The notes: a model not told the origin generated them from the sequence alone. Shown: positions 14,531 through 22,592, counted from the first letter of the stretch. The stretch is DNA of 25,506 nt from an uncultured Rivibacter sp. (GCA_946481025.1 CAMLNA010000056.1:1-25506); one strand, 5' to 3'. Numbers and translations are program-made.

Positions 14531-15892
14531 CTACCGGCTGGCCGCGGAGGCCGCGGGCGGGGCGGCCTCCGCGGCCGGGTTGGCGGAGGTCACGCGCCAC
14601 ACCGTGTTGCCCACGTCGTCGGCCACCAGCAGGCCGCCGCGCTTGTCGATCGCCACGCCCACCGGCCGGCCGTAGGCGTCGCCGCCTTCGCTCACGAAGC
14701 CGGTCAGCACGTCCTCCGGCACGCCGCGGGGACGGCCGTTCTCGAAAGGCACGAACACCACCTTGTAGCCGCTGCGCGGCTTGCGGTTCCACGAGCCATG
14801 CTCGCCGATGAACATGCCGGCCGCGAAGCGCTGCGGCAGGGTGGCGCCTTCGGAGGTGGAAAGCCCGAGCGGGGCCACGTGCGAGCCGAGCGCGTAGTCG
14901 GGTTTCACCGCCTTGGCCACCAGTTCGGGACGCGGCGGCTTCACGCGCTCGTCGACGTTCTGCCCGAAGTAGCTGTACGGCCAGCCGTAGAAGGCGCCGT
15001 CGCGCACCGAGGTGAGGTAGTCGGGCACGAGGTCGCTGCCGATCTCGTCGCGCTCGTTCACCACCGTCCACAGCACGCCGGTCGAAGGCTCCCATGCAAG
15101 GCCGTTGGGGTTGCGAAGCCCGGTGGCGAAAAGGCGCTTGCTGCCGGCCTTCGGGTCCACCTCCCAGATGGCGGCACGGCCCTCCTCGATGTCCATGCCG
15201 TTCTCGCCGACGTTGCTGTTGCTGCCCACGGTGGCGTACAGCTTCGCGCCGTCGCGGCTGGCGATGAGGTTCTTGGTCCAGTGGTGGTTCAGCCCTGCAG
15301 GCAGGTCCACCACCTTGGTGCCGGCGGCGTCGATGCGCGTCGCGCCCGGCGTGTACGGAAAGCGCATCACCGCATCGGCATTCGCCACGTACAGATCGTT
15401 GCCCACCAGGGCCATGCCGAACGGCGAGAGCAGGCCTTCGAGGAAGGCGGTCTTCACTTCGGCCGTGCCGTCGCCGTCGGCGTCGCGCAGCAGCGTGATG
15501 CGGTTGGGGCTGGGCACGCCCGCGCCGGCCTTGGCCATCACCTTCTTCATGACCCAGCCCTTGATGCCGCCGCCGTCGCTGCCCTCGGGCTTGGGCGGGG
15601 CGTTCGACTCGGCCACCAGCACGTCGCCGTTGGGCAGCACGTGCAGCCAGCGCGGGTGCTGCAGGCCGGTGGCGAAGGCCGCCACCGCAAGGCCGGCGGC
15701 CGGCGCCGGCTTCTGTCCCGAAGGCCAGCCCTTGGCCGGCGCGATGTGCACGGTGGGGACAAGCGTCTTGTTCGGCTGCGGCAGCGTCGGATCCGGGCCG
15801 ATGCCTGCCGTGTCGGGCAGCTTTGCCGATTCGCCGCAGCCTGCGGCGGCCAGCACGGCGGCGGCCAGCACCAGTGAACGTCCTGTGTTCAT
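14531..15892 (-). CDS. Sorbosone/glucose dehydrogenase-type lipoprotein, likely PQQ-dependent
   Basis: 453-residue six-bladed beta-propeller of the glucose/sorbosone dehydrogenase family, where characterised members oxidise sugars or aldoses with PQQ. A signal peptide ends in LAAAGC, so Cys19 is probably lipidated and the protein faces the periplasm. The family pattern includes [59 protein letters not shown] and the late [19 protein letters not shown] repeat. The start ATG at 15892 has AAAGGA upstream. It follows the dihaem cytochrome c gene by 56 nt on the same strand, an arrangement that suggests the cytochrome is its electron acceptor. No pqq biosynthesis gene lies in the window. Substrate not determinable; sorbosone is only the family name. 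Confidence 0.88.
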   Translation of the reverse strand: MNTGRSLVLAAAVLAAAGCGESAKLPDTAGIGPDPTLPQPNKTLVPTVHIAPAKGWPSGQKPAPAAGLAVAAFATGLQHPRWLHVLPNGDVLVAESNAPPKPEGSDGGGIKGWVMKKVMAKAGAGVPSPNRITLLRDADGDGTAEVKTAFLEGLLSPFGMALVGNDLYVANADAVMRFPYTPGATRIDAAGTKVVDLPAGLNHHWTKNLIASRDGAKLYATVGSNSNVGENGMDIEEGRAAIWEVDPKAGSKRLFATGLRNPNGLAWEPSTGVLWTVVNERDEIGSDLVPDYLTSVRDGAFYGWPYSYFGQNVDERVKPPRPELVAKAVKPDYALGSHVAPLGLSTSEGATLPQRFAAGMFIGEHGSWNRKPRSGYKVVFVPFENGRPRGVPEDVLTGFVSEGGDAYGRPVGVAIDKRGGLLVADDVGNTVWRVTSANPAAEAAPPAASAASR

Positions 15893-15948
15893 CGTGCGTC
15901 CTTTCTTGTGGAGGGCCCTGTTGCGAAGTGCAATCGACATGCCCGGCG

Positions 15949-16779
15949 CTACTTCAGCGTGGCCAGGTAGGCGGCAATGTCGTGCGCGTCGCGTTCGCTC
16001 ACCGCGAGGGCCGGCATGGCCGTCTCGGGGTCGACCGCATGCGGCGCAAGGATCCATCGCGCCATCTGTGCCGGCGTGTTGGGCAGCGTGCCGGCGATGA
16101 GCTCCCGGCGGCCCATGCCCGACAGCGGCGGGCCCACGTGGACCTGCGCGCCCGTCACGCCCGGGATCACATGGCAGCCGTTGCAGCCGTTCTGGTTGAG
16201 CGCGGCGCGCCCGCGCGCTGCATCCGGCGGCTCGATGCGCGGCGCGCTGCCGGTGCATGGCTGCCGGGCCTGCACGGCCATGAGGTCGCGGTAGTCGCGT
16301 GCGGACAGGTTCGGCAGCTTGCGCATGAAGGCCACCAGCGACCACAGGTCCTCGTCGGGCAGGCGGTGCTGCCAGGCCGGCATGCCGCTCATCTTGATGC
16401 CGTGCCGCGTGATCCAGTAGAGCTCGCGCGCCTTCCACTTGTGCGCCGCGTCGACGAGCGGCCCCGGCAGCGGCTGCATGGCGAGCGCCATCTCGCGCGG
16501 CGCGACGCCCGGGCCGCCATGGCACTGCTCGCATTTGTCGCGAAAGCACGCGGCACCGCGCTGCACGCGCGCCGCGTCGGTGTCCAGCCCGGCCGGCGCC
16601 TCGATGTCTCGCGCACGCAGGCGCACCGACTGATGCATGGTCCGCTCGATCATCGAATACACCGGCTGCAGGTGCTGGCTGACCGCCGACACGTCATAGA
16701 GGCCGCTCCACACGAAGACCGCGGCACCCAGTGCCGCCAGCACTGCGGCAGTGGCCAGGGTCAGCAGCACGGTTTTCAT
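15949..16779 (-). CDS. Membrane-anchored dihaem cytochrome c
   Basis: 276-residue protein with an N-terminal hydrophobic anchor (about residues 5-25) and two periplasmic cytochrome c domains. The first haem site is CEQCH (83-87) with a likely distal Met at 130 or 133 ([10 protein letters not shown]). The second is CNGCH (199-203) with a distal Met at 255 (TAMPAL). The second domain, through [16 protein letters not shown], closely resembles the monohaem cytochrome encoded by the divergent gene. An extra Cys78 and Cys175 lie outside the haem motifs. It is first in a minus-strand operon with the sorbosone-type dehydrogenase, and probably carries electrons from it towards the oxidase. Confidence 0.92.
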   Translation of the reverse strand: MKTVLLTLATAAVLAALGAAVFVWSGLYDVSAVSQHLQPVYSMIERTMHQSVRLRARDIEAPAGLDTDAARVQRGAACFRDKCEQCHGGPGVAPREMALAMQPLPGPLVDAAHKWKARELYWITRHGIKMSGMPAWQHRLPDEDLWSLVAFMRKLPNLSARDYRDLMAVQARQPCTGSAPRIEPPDAARGRAALNQNGCNGCHVIPGVTGAQVHVGPPLSGMGRRELIAGTLPNTPAQMARWILAPHAVDPETAMPALAVSERDAHDIAAYLATLK

Positions 16780-16813
16780 GTGTCTTCGTAGCCTTTACAA
16801 GGTGTTGCGGCGA

Positions 16814-16837
16814 GGCCGGTGCATGGATGCACGGGCC
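16814..16837. promoter_or_regulatory. 24-bp dyad in the divergent cytochrome promoter region
   Basis: GTGCAT (16819-16824) and ATGCAC (16827-16832) are perfect inverted copies around GG. After one G/G mismatch the symmetry continues as GGCC (16814-16817) against GGCC (16834-16837). It sits between the divergent dihaem and monohaem cytochrome genes, 35-67 nt from the nearest start codons. A dyad of this size here suits a dimeric transcription regulator controlling both operons. A weaker dyad, GCCGGT/ACCGGC, is at 16864-16888. Confidence 0.55.
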
Positions 16838-16904
16838 TGCGGCTTGCCACGGGTGCGTCGAAGGCCGGTTGCTGCCCCACCGACCGGCAAACATCGCACC
16901 GCCC

Positions 16905-17279
16905 ATGGTTCCCCACCCCAACATCTCAAGGCTGGCCGCTGCCACAGCCTCGGCGCTGCTGGCGGCCTGCCTGCCGGCGCCGCAGGCGCGCCAGGGCCCC
17001 GGTGATGCGGAACGGGGGCGCCGGCTGATCGCCCAGTACCAATGCGGAGCGTGCCACTCGGTGCCCGGCGTCGAGGATGCGCAGGGCACCCGTGCGGTCA
17101 CCCTCGAGGCCTTCGGGCGGCGCAGCTACATCGCCGGGCGCGTGCCGCAGCAGCCCGAGCTGCTGGTGCGCTGGATCGTCGAGCCGGCTTCGTTGGTGCC
17201 CGGCACGACCATGCCCGCCATGGGCGTGGGCGAGCGCGACGCGCGCGACATCGCGGCCTACCTCGGGGGCCTGCGCTGA
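16905..17279 (+). CDS. Monohaem cytochrome c, probable lipoprotein
   Basis: 124-residue small cytochrome c. The N-terminus is a short signal ending in LLAAC, so Cys22 may be lipidated. The haem-binding motif is CGACH (47-51), and the distal ligand is Met103 or Met106 (TTMPAMGV). The start ATG at 16905 gives the best signal peptide, though the ribosome site is poor. It shares the pattern GRR-x-IAG, RWI-x-x-P, MPA, ERDA-DIAAYL with the second domain of the divergently encoded dihaem cytochrome, so the two are paralogues. Its stop codon overlaps the ATG of the oxidase subunit II gene by one base (TGATG), so it is the first gene of the oxidase operon and probably a direct electron donor or subunit. 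Confidence 0.87.
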   Translation: MVPHPNISRLAAATASALLAACLPAPQARQGPGDAERGRRLIAQYQCGACHSVPGVEDAQGTRAVTLEAFGRRSYIAGRVPQQPELLVRWIVEPASLVPGTTMPAMGVGERDARDIAAYLGGLR

Positions 17280-18208
17280 TGCTGTCGCCCGCTTCGGCAC
17301 ACCCGGCGCAAGGCCTGGCCGAAATGACCTTCGTGCTGATCGCGGGCGCGGCGCTCGTCTTCACCGGCGTGATGTGGCTGCTGGCCGTGGTCGTGTGGCG
17401 CCGCCGGGCTCGGCCGCTGACGCGGCGCCAGGCCGCGGCATGGGTGCTGGGCGGCGGCGTGCTGCTGCCGGCGCTGGTGCTGTCGGCGCTGCTCGCGTAT
17501 GCCACCGTGCGCAGCGGAGCGCTGGCCGATACGCAGCGGGCGCGGGGTGACATGGTCGTGGGGATCACCGCGCACATGTGGTGGTGGGAAGTGCGCTACC
17601 GCGAACGCGCATCGGGCCGCGAGGTGGTGCTGGCCAACGAGGTCCGCCTGCCGGTGGGCCGCGCGGCCAGCTTCGGCCTGTCGACCGCCGACGTGATCCA
17701 CAGCTTCTGGGTGCCGCAGCTGGCAGGCAAGGTGGACATGGTGCCCGGGCGCGTGCACCAGCTGCGCGTGCGTGTCGACGAAGCCGGCAGCTTCCGCGGC
17801 CAGTGCGCCGAGTACTGCGGCGAGCAGCATGCGCGCATGGCGCTGCAGGTCGTCGCCATGCCGCCCGACGAGTTCGATCGCTGGCTGCTCGCGCAGTCGC
17901 AGCCGGCGCAGTCGCCAAGGTCCGAGCGCGCGCGGCGCGGTCGCCAGCTGTTCGAGCAGCAGCGATGCAACGCCTGCCATGCGGTGCGAGGCCTCGTGGA
18001 AGCCGGGCCGGGGCAGGGCCCGGACCTCACCCATGTGGGCAGCCGGCTGGCGCTGGGTGCCGGCACGCTGGACCTGCGGCACGAGAACCTCGTGCGGTGG
18101 GTGGGCGACGTGCAGGCGGTGAAGCCCGGGGCACGCATGCCCTCGTTCGACCGGCTGGACCGCGAGTCTCTCGAGGCGCTTGCAGCGTTCCTGGGGGAGT
18201 TGCGATGA
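17279..18208 (+). CDS. coxB: Cytochrome c oxidase subunit II with C-terminal cytochrome c domain (caa3-type)
   Basis: 309-residue subunit that accepts electrons from cytochrome c and passes them through CuA to subunit I. Two transmembrane helices (about 15-40 and 53-76) anchor a periplasmic cupredoxin domain. The aromatic motif AHMWWWEVRY (98-107) is present. All CuA ligands are visible: His141 (HSFWVP), Cys176, Glu178, Cys180, His184 and Met187 (QCAEYCGEQHARM). A C-terminal cytochrome c domain carries CNACH (230-234) and a distal Met287, making this a caa3-type subunit. The start overlaps the preceding cytochrome stop by one base. The N-terminus is short before the first helix, with no obvious cleavable signal or lipobox. 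Confidence 0.93.
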   Translation: MLSPASAHPAQGLAEMTFVLIAGAALVFTGVMWLLAVVVWRRRARPLTRRQAAAWVLGGGVLLPALVLSALLAYATVRSGALADTQRARGDMVVGITAHMWWWEVRYRERASGREVVLANEVRLPVGRAASFGLSTADVIHSFWVPQLAGKVDMVPGRVHQLRVRVDEAGSFRGQCAEYCGEQHARMALQVVAMPPDEFDRWLLAQSQPAQSPRSERARRGRQLFEQQRCNACHAVRGLVEAGPGQGPDLTHVGSRLALGAGTLDLRHENLVRWVGDVQAVKPGARMPSFDRLDRESLEALAAFLGELR

Positions 18209-18255
18209 GCGGTCGTCGAGCGACCGCAACCCAGCCGCACCTGCGGGTGAAGTGA
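18205..18255 (+). CDS. Possible 16-codon translational-coupling ORF with internal hairpin
   Basis: An ATG at 18205 overlaps the subunit II stop codon (ATGA) and opens a 16-codon frame, MSGRRATATQPHLRVK, whose TGA directly abuts the ATG of the subunit I gene. A GGGGGAG ribosome site at 18193-18199 has ideal spacing. The frame encloses a perfect 7-bp hairpin, GCGGTCG (18209-18215) with CGACCGC (18221-18227). It could couple translation between two oxidase subunits across the 47-nt gap. There is no evidence the peptide itself has a function. Confidence 0.35.
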   Translation: MSGRRATATQPHLRVK

Positions 18256-20757
18256 ATGCGCTTTCCCCCCAGCAAGCTCCCGCGTCCGCCAGGAGAACTC
18301 GAGCGCCTCGAGCAGGCCTGGCGCACCCCGCAAGGCTGGCGCCTGCTCTCGACGGTCAACAACACGAAGGTCGGCGTCTTCTACATCGCGACCTCGCTGC
18401 TGTTCTTCGTGCTGGCCGGCGTGCTGGCGCTGCTGATGCGCGCGCAGCTCGCGGTGCCCGACAACGACCTCGTCAGCGCGCGCCTCTACAACCAGCTCTT
18501 CACGATGCACGGCACGGTGATGATGTTCCTGTTCGCAGTGCCGGTGGTGGAAGCGGTGGCGGTGTTCCTGCTGCCCGGCATGCTCGGCGCGCGCGACCTG
18601 CCGTTTCCCAGGCTGTCCGCCTATGCGTTCTGGGCCTATGCGATCGGCGGCCTGGCCTTCTTCTGCACGCTGTTCTTCGGCCTCGCACCGGATGGCGGCT
18701 GGTTCATGTACCCGCCGCTGGCCAGCGCCGCCTACTCGCCCGGGCTGGGCGCGGACTTCTGGCTGCTGGGCATCGGCTTCATCGAGATCTCGGCCATCGC
18801 CGGAGCCATCGAACTCATCGTGGGCATCCTGTTCACCCGCGCGCCAGGCATGACGCTGTCTCGCATGCCGGTGTTCGCGTGGGCCATGCTGGTGGTGGGG
18901 GTGATGATCGTGTTCGCGTTTCCGGCGGTGATCGCCGGCACCGCGTTGCTGGAACTGGAGCGCGCCTTCGGCTGGCCCTTCTTCATGGCCGAGCGCGGCG
19001 GCGACCCGGTGCTGTGGCAGCACCTGTTCTGGTTTTTCGGCCACCCGGAGGTCTACATCATCTTTCTCCCGGCGGCCGGGCTCGTCTCGATGATGCTGCC
19101 CACCCTCGCCGGCACGCCGCTCGTGGGGTATCGCGCGGTGGTGCTGGCGCTCGGGGCCACCGGTTTCTTCAGCTTTGCGCTATGGGCGCACCACATGTTC
19201 ACCGCGGGGCTGGGCGTGCTCACCAGCAGCCTCGTGTCGGCCGCCAGCATGGCGGTGGCGGTGCCGGCGGGCATGCAGGTGTTCGCCTGGCTGGCCACGC
19301 TGCGGCAGGGGCGGCTGCGGCTCACCGGCTCCGGCCTCTTCCTGCTCGGTTTCCTCTTCACCTTCGTGCTCGGCGGGCTGACCGGCGTGATGGTGGCGGC
19401 GCTGCCCTTCGACTGGCAGGCGCATGACAGCTACTTCGTCGTCGCGCACCTGCACTACGTGCTGATCGGCGGCATGGTGTTTCCGCTGTTCGCGGCGCTG
19501 TACCACTGGTCGCCGCTGCTCAACGGGCATGCCTTGAGCGAGCGTCTCGCGCGCTGGGTGTTCGGGCTCATGTTCGCGGGCTTCCACCTCGCGTTCTTTC
19601 CGATGCACATCTCCGGCCTGCTGGGCATGCCCCGGCGTGTCTACACCTATGCGGGCGACCTGGGCTGGAACGTCTGGAACCTGGTGTCCACCGCGGGGGC
19701 CTTCGTGCTGGCGGCCGGCGTGGTGCTGTTCTTCTTCGACGCGGTGCGCACCTGGCGGCGTGCGCACCGGGCTCACGGCGACCCATGGAACGCGGCCACG
19801 ATGGAGTGGCTGCCGCAAGGCGACTACGGCGCCCGCAGCATCCCGTGGGTGCGTTCACGCGAGCCGCTGTGGCGGCAGCCCGGGCTGGCCCGCGAGGTGG
19901 AAGCCGGCGCCCACTGGCTGCCCGGCACCGTGACCGGCCGGCGCGAGACGCTCGTCACCTCGCCTCGGCGCGCGCGGCTGTGCCACCTCATCGTGCTGCC
20001 GACCGACTCCTGGTGGCCGCTGGCCGCAGCAGCCGGCACGGCCGGGTTCTTCCTGCTGCTCACGGTCAAGCTGGTGTGGCTGGCCTGGTGCTGCGGCGCG
20101 GTGGCGGTGGCGGCGACGCTCGCCTGGCTGTGGCAGACCGATCGCCCCACGGTGGCGGCGGCGCAGGTGGGCGAGGGCGTGGTCCTGCCCGTGGGGGCCG
20201 CCGGGGCACGCTCGCACTCGTGGTGGGCCGCCGTGGTGTGGCTGGTGGTGGACGCGACGATCTTCGCCTCGCTGGTGTTCGCCCACCTGCATGTGTCGAT
20301 GCGGGCCGAGGTATGCCCGCCCGCGGGCGCCAGCCTGCCGCCGTGGTCGTCCGTCGCGGCGGGCGTGGTGCTGTGGGGCCTGAGCTCCGCGGGCGCGGCG
20401 GCGCTGCGGCGCGTGGCAACGCGCGCCAGGGTGGTGGTGGGCTGCCTGCTCGCAGCAGCGCTGCTGTGCGCGCTGGCCGCCACGGCCGCCTCGCTGGGCG
20501 GCCATGCGGTCGCGGGCCTGCAGCCGGTGGCCGACGCGTGGAGCGCCACGGTCGCGGCGCTGGCGGGCTACCAGGCACTGCACACGGCGCTGCTGGTGGT
20601 GATGGCGGGCTACCTGGGGGCACGCCTGCTGTGCGGGCACGTCACGCCGCGCAGCCGTGCCACGCTCGACAACACGGTGCTCGTGTGGCACGGCTGCGCG
20701 GCGCAAGGCGCGGTGTCGGCACTGGTGGTGCAAGTGCTGCCGTGGGTGATGCAATGA
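18256..20757 (+). CDS. ctaD: Cytochrome c oxidase subunit I-subunit III fusion
   Basis: 833-residue fused haem-copper oxidase subunit. Residues 1-500 are subunit I with 12 helices; after a linker (about 500-580) residues 580-833 resemble subunit III. Redox ligands are present: haem a His85 and His400, haem a3 His398, CuB His263, His312 and His313, and Tyr267 in HPEVY. Arg460/Arg461 hold haem propionates. D-channel acids Asp114 and Glu265 are kept. The K-channel residues are not: VPAGMQ replaces the usual VPTGIK, giving Ala338 for Thr and Gln341 for Lys, although Ser278 remains. In the subunit III part the conserved helix Glu is Asp667 (VVDATIFASLVFAHLHV). GGGTGA precedes the ATG. It belongs with subunit II and the small membrane protein in one operon. 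No assembly genes (Surf1, CtaG, haem O/A synthases) are present in the window. Confidence 0.92.
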   Translation: MRFPPSKLPRPPGELERLEQAWRTPQGWRLLSTVNNTKVGVFYIATSLLFFVLAGVLALLMRAQLAVPDNDLVSARLYNQLFTMHGTVMMFLFAVPVVEAVAVFLLPGMLGARDLPFPRLSAYAFWAYAIGGLAFFCTLFFGLAPDGGWFMYPPLASAAYSPGLGADFWLLGIGFIEISAIAGAIELIVGILFTRAPGMTLSRMPVFAWAMLVVGVMIVFAFPAVIAGTALLELERAFGWPFFMAERGGDPVLWQHLFWFFGHPEVYIIFLPAAGLVSMMLPTLAGTPLVGYRAVVLALGATGFFSFALWAHHMFTAGLGVLTSSLVSAASMAVAVPAGMQVFAWLATLRQGRLRLTGSGLFLLGFLFTFVLGGLTGVMVAALPFDWQAHDSYFVVAHLHYVLIGGMVFPLFAALYHWSPLLNGHALSERLARWVFGLMFAGFHLAFFPMHISGLLGMPRRVYTYAGDLGWNVWNLVSTAGAFVLAAGVVLFFFDAVRTWRRAHRAHGDPWNAATMEWLPQGDYGARSIPWVRSREPLWRQPGLAREVEAGAHWLPGTVTGRRETLVTSPRRARLCHLIVLPTDSWWPLAAAAGTAGFFLLLTVKLVWLAWCCGAVAVAATLAWLWQTDRPTVAAAQVGEGVVLPVGAAGARSHSWWAAVVWLVVDATIFASLVFAHLHVSMRAEVCPPAGASLPPWSSVAAGVVLWGLSSAGAAALRRVATRARVVVGCLLAAALLCALAATAASLGGHAVAGLQPVADAWSATVAALAGYQALHTALLVVMAGYLGARLLCGHVTPRSRATLDNTVLVWHGCAAQGAVSALVVQVLPWVMQ

Positions 20758-21215
20758 AAGGCGACCGCTTCGTGGCCCACGCGCGCCAGGCGGTGCTGCC
20801 GCTGCTGGCGTGGGCCTTGCACTTCGGCTTCTGCTACGTGTTCGTCGCCGCAGCCTGCAGGGCGCAATGGGAGGCGCCCCTCATCACCGGCACGCTCGTC
20901 GCAGCGTCGGCCCTGGCCGGCCTGTGGCTCGCGGGGCTGCTGGCCGCGGCGCTCAGGCACCGCCCCGGGCGGGCGGTGCGTGCAGGCGCTTCGGTGCTGG
21001 CCCTGCTGGGCGTGGCCTGGGCCGCGCTGCCCGTGCTGGTGCTGCCGCTGCCGCCGTGCAGCGACCCGGCAGCCTATTCCTGGCTGGCGGCCAGCAGGTC
21101 GAGCGCGGCGTTCACCGCCTGTGCCTCGCCCTTGAGCGCGACCGGCGCGCCGTTCAAGGCGGCCGAACCTTCCTTCTTGAAGCGGCTCACCCAGGCGCCC
21201 GCATCGCGCGGCTGA
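20754..21215 (+). CDS. Small three-helix membrane protein of the oxidase operon
   Basis: 153 residues as read, overlapping the fusion gene stop by ATGA (20754-20757). Three hydrophobic helices are seen at about 13-34, 44-66 and 78-98, followed by LPLPPCSDP. Its position suggests an accessory subunit or assembly factor of the oxidase, perhaps comparable to the fourth gene of coxMNOP-like clusters; that comparison is from gene order only. The membrane part ends near residue 100. From codon 107 the frame runs through 142 nt antisense to the end of trpS, and this tail lacks protein-like character. The original stop may have been lost, or the tail may simply be tolerated. Confidence 0.75.
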   Translation: MKGDRFVAHARQAVLPLLAWALHFGFCYVFVAAACRAQWEAPLITGTLVAASALAGLWLAGLLAAALRHRPGRAVRAGASVLALLGVAWAALPVLVLPLPPCSDPAAYSWLAASRSSAAFTACASPLSATGAPFKAAEPSFLKRLTQAPASRG

Positions 21216-22390
21216 TCGAATCCCTCGCTCTGCAGCAGCACCGCGCCGGCCGCGTCGGTGAGCTTGAAGAAGAACCGGCCGTCGGCTTCGCGGTACTGCT
21301 TGAACACCGGCAGCGCTGGCTTGCCGGTCGCCGCCGGCGCGGCCTTGCCGGCCGCGGCAGGCGAGGCCAGGGCATGCATCCTGCGCAGGCCCACCGCGTC
21401 GCGCAGTTGCGCGAGGAACGGCGTGGCCACGGCACGCGCCTTGCGCGCTCCTTCCTGCAGGGCTTCTTCCACCCGCTCGGGATGGGCCATCAGCTCCTCG
21501 TAGCGGGCGCGCAGCGGGCCGATGTCGCGTTCGATCAGCTCGGCCAGCCGCTTCTTGGCATCGCCCCAGCCGAGGCCGGCCTTCAGGTCCTGGCGGAAGG
21601 CCTCACGCTCCTCGGGTTTCGCAAACGCGTCGTGGATCATCACCAGCGCCGAGCCCTCGGCTTCCTTCGGCTCGCCGGGCAGCCGCGAGTCGGTCACGAT
21701 GCGCGCGATCGCATCGGCGAGCGCCTTCGTGCCGCCTTCGAACAGCGGGATCGTGTTGTCGTAGCTCTTGCTCATCTTGCGGCCGTCGAGGCCGGGCAGG
21801 GTGGCCACGTGTTCCTCGATCACCGCCTCGGGCAGCACGAAGTGCGGCTTGTCGGCCGAGCCGAACAGGTGGTTGAAGCGCTGGGCGATGTCGCGTGCCA
21901 TCTCGATGTGCTGCACCTGGTCGCGGCCGACCGGCACCTTGTGCGCGTTGAACAACAGGATGTCGGCCGCCATCAGGATGGGGTAGCAGAACAGGCCCAT
22001 CGACACGCCGTCGTCCGTCTCGGCACCGGCGGTCTCGTTCGCGTCGGTGGCCGCCTTGTAGGCATGGGCGCGGTTCATCTGGCCCTTGGCGGTGACGCAG
22101 GTGAGCAGCCAGGTCAGCTCGGTGATCTCGGGCACGTCGCTCTGGCGGTAGAAGGTCACCCGGGCCGGGTTCAGGCCGGCGGCGAGCCAGGTGGCGGCCA
22201 GTTCCATGCGCGAGCGCTCCACCCGCGCCGGCTCGTCGCACTTCACCAGCGCGTGGTAGTCGGCCAGGAACAGGAAGCTTTCAACGCCGGGCTCGCGGCT
22301 GGCCGCGATGGCCGGGCGGATGGCGCCCACGTAGTTGCCGAGGTGGGGGGTGCCGGTGGTGGTGATGCCGGTGAGAACGCGCTGGGTCAT
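21074..22390 (-). CDS. trpS: Tryptophan-tRNA ligase with C-terminal extension
   Basis: 438-residue class I aminoacyl-tRNA synthetase that charges tRNA-Trp. The HIGH-equivalent is in GTPHLGNYVG (13-22) and the second signature is GRKMSKSYDN (203-212). The central SMGLFCYPILMAADILLF and VPVGRDQVQHIEMARDIA segments are diagnostic for TrpS. The catalytic and helical domains end near residue 340, the usual length. An extra part follows: an Ala/Pro-rich linker (341-362) and a domain, FKQYREADGRFFFKLTD...LLQSEGF, resembling YegP/DUF1508. I choose the ATG at 22390; a TTG three codons earlier is possible. The last 142 nt overlap the convergent oxidase-operon gene. Confidence 0.95.
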   Translation of the reverse strand: MTQRVLTGITTTGTPHLGNYVGAIRPAIAASREPGVESFLFLADYHALVKCDEPARVERSRMELAATWLAAGLNPARVTFYRQSDVPEITELTWLLTCVTAKGQMNRAHAYKAATDANETAGAETDDGVSMGLFCYPILMAADILLFNAHKVPVGRDQVQHIEMARDIAQRFNHLFGSADKPHFVLPEAVIEEHVATLPGLDGRKMSKSYDNTIPLFEGGTKALADAIARIVTDSRLPGEPKEAEGSALVMIHDAFAKPEEREAFRQDLKAGLGWGDAKKRLAELIERDIGPLRARYEELMAHPERVEEALQEGARKARAVATPFLAQLRDAVGLRRMHALASPAAAGKAAPAATGKPALPVFKQYREADGRFFFKLTDAAGAVLLQSEGFDQPRDAGAWVSRFKKEGSAALNGAPVALKGEAQAVNAALDLLAASQE

Positions 22391-22592
22391 GGTCAGCAAA
22401 GGCGGTGGGTTTTCGGGGCGTGCAAGACCGATATGCTATTTGACCTCGCAGGGTACGCGCCCTTGACCCGGCCGGACACGTGTGGGGCATGCCGATCGGC
22501 TACGCTCACCGGCTTTCGCCGCGAGCCTTCCCTTCGGTGCACACCGCACCGCCCCTTCGATGGCTCGTGCGACACGAAACGACGGAGATCCC
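22391..22592. other. Divergent intergenic region, trpS / ABC exporter
   Basis: About 200 nt between divergent genes, expected to hold both promoters. Two TTGACC hexamers occur on the plus strand at 22440-22445 and 22463-22468, possible -35 elements, but no good -10 is seen at the right distance. A 10-bp palindrome, GCCGATCGGC, is at 22491-22500. No small gene or RNA was recognised. Confidence 0.4.

Noticed and set aside
15893..16549. N-terminal extension of the sorbosone-type dehydrogenase
   Set aside because: It overlaps the dihaem cytochrome gene in another frame. The ATG at 15892 has a ribosome site and a lipoprotein signal peptide.
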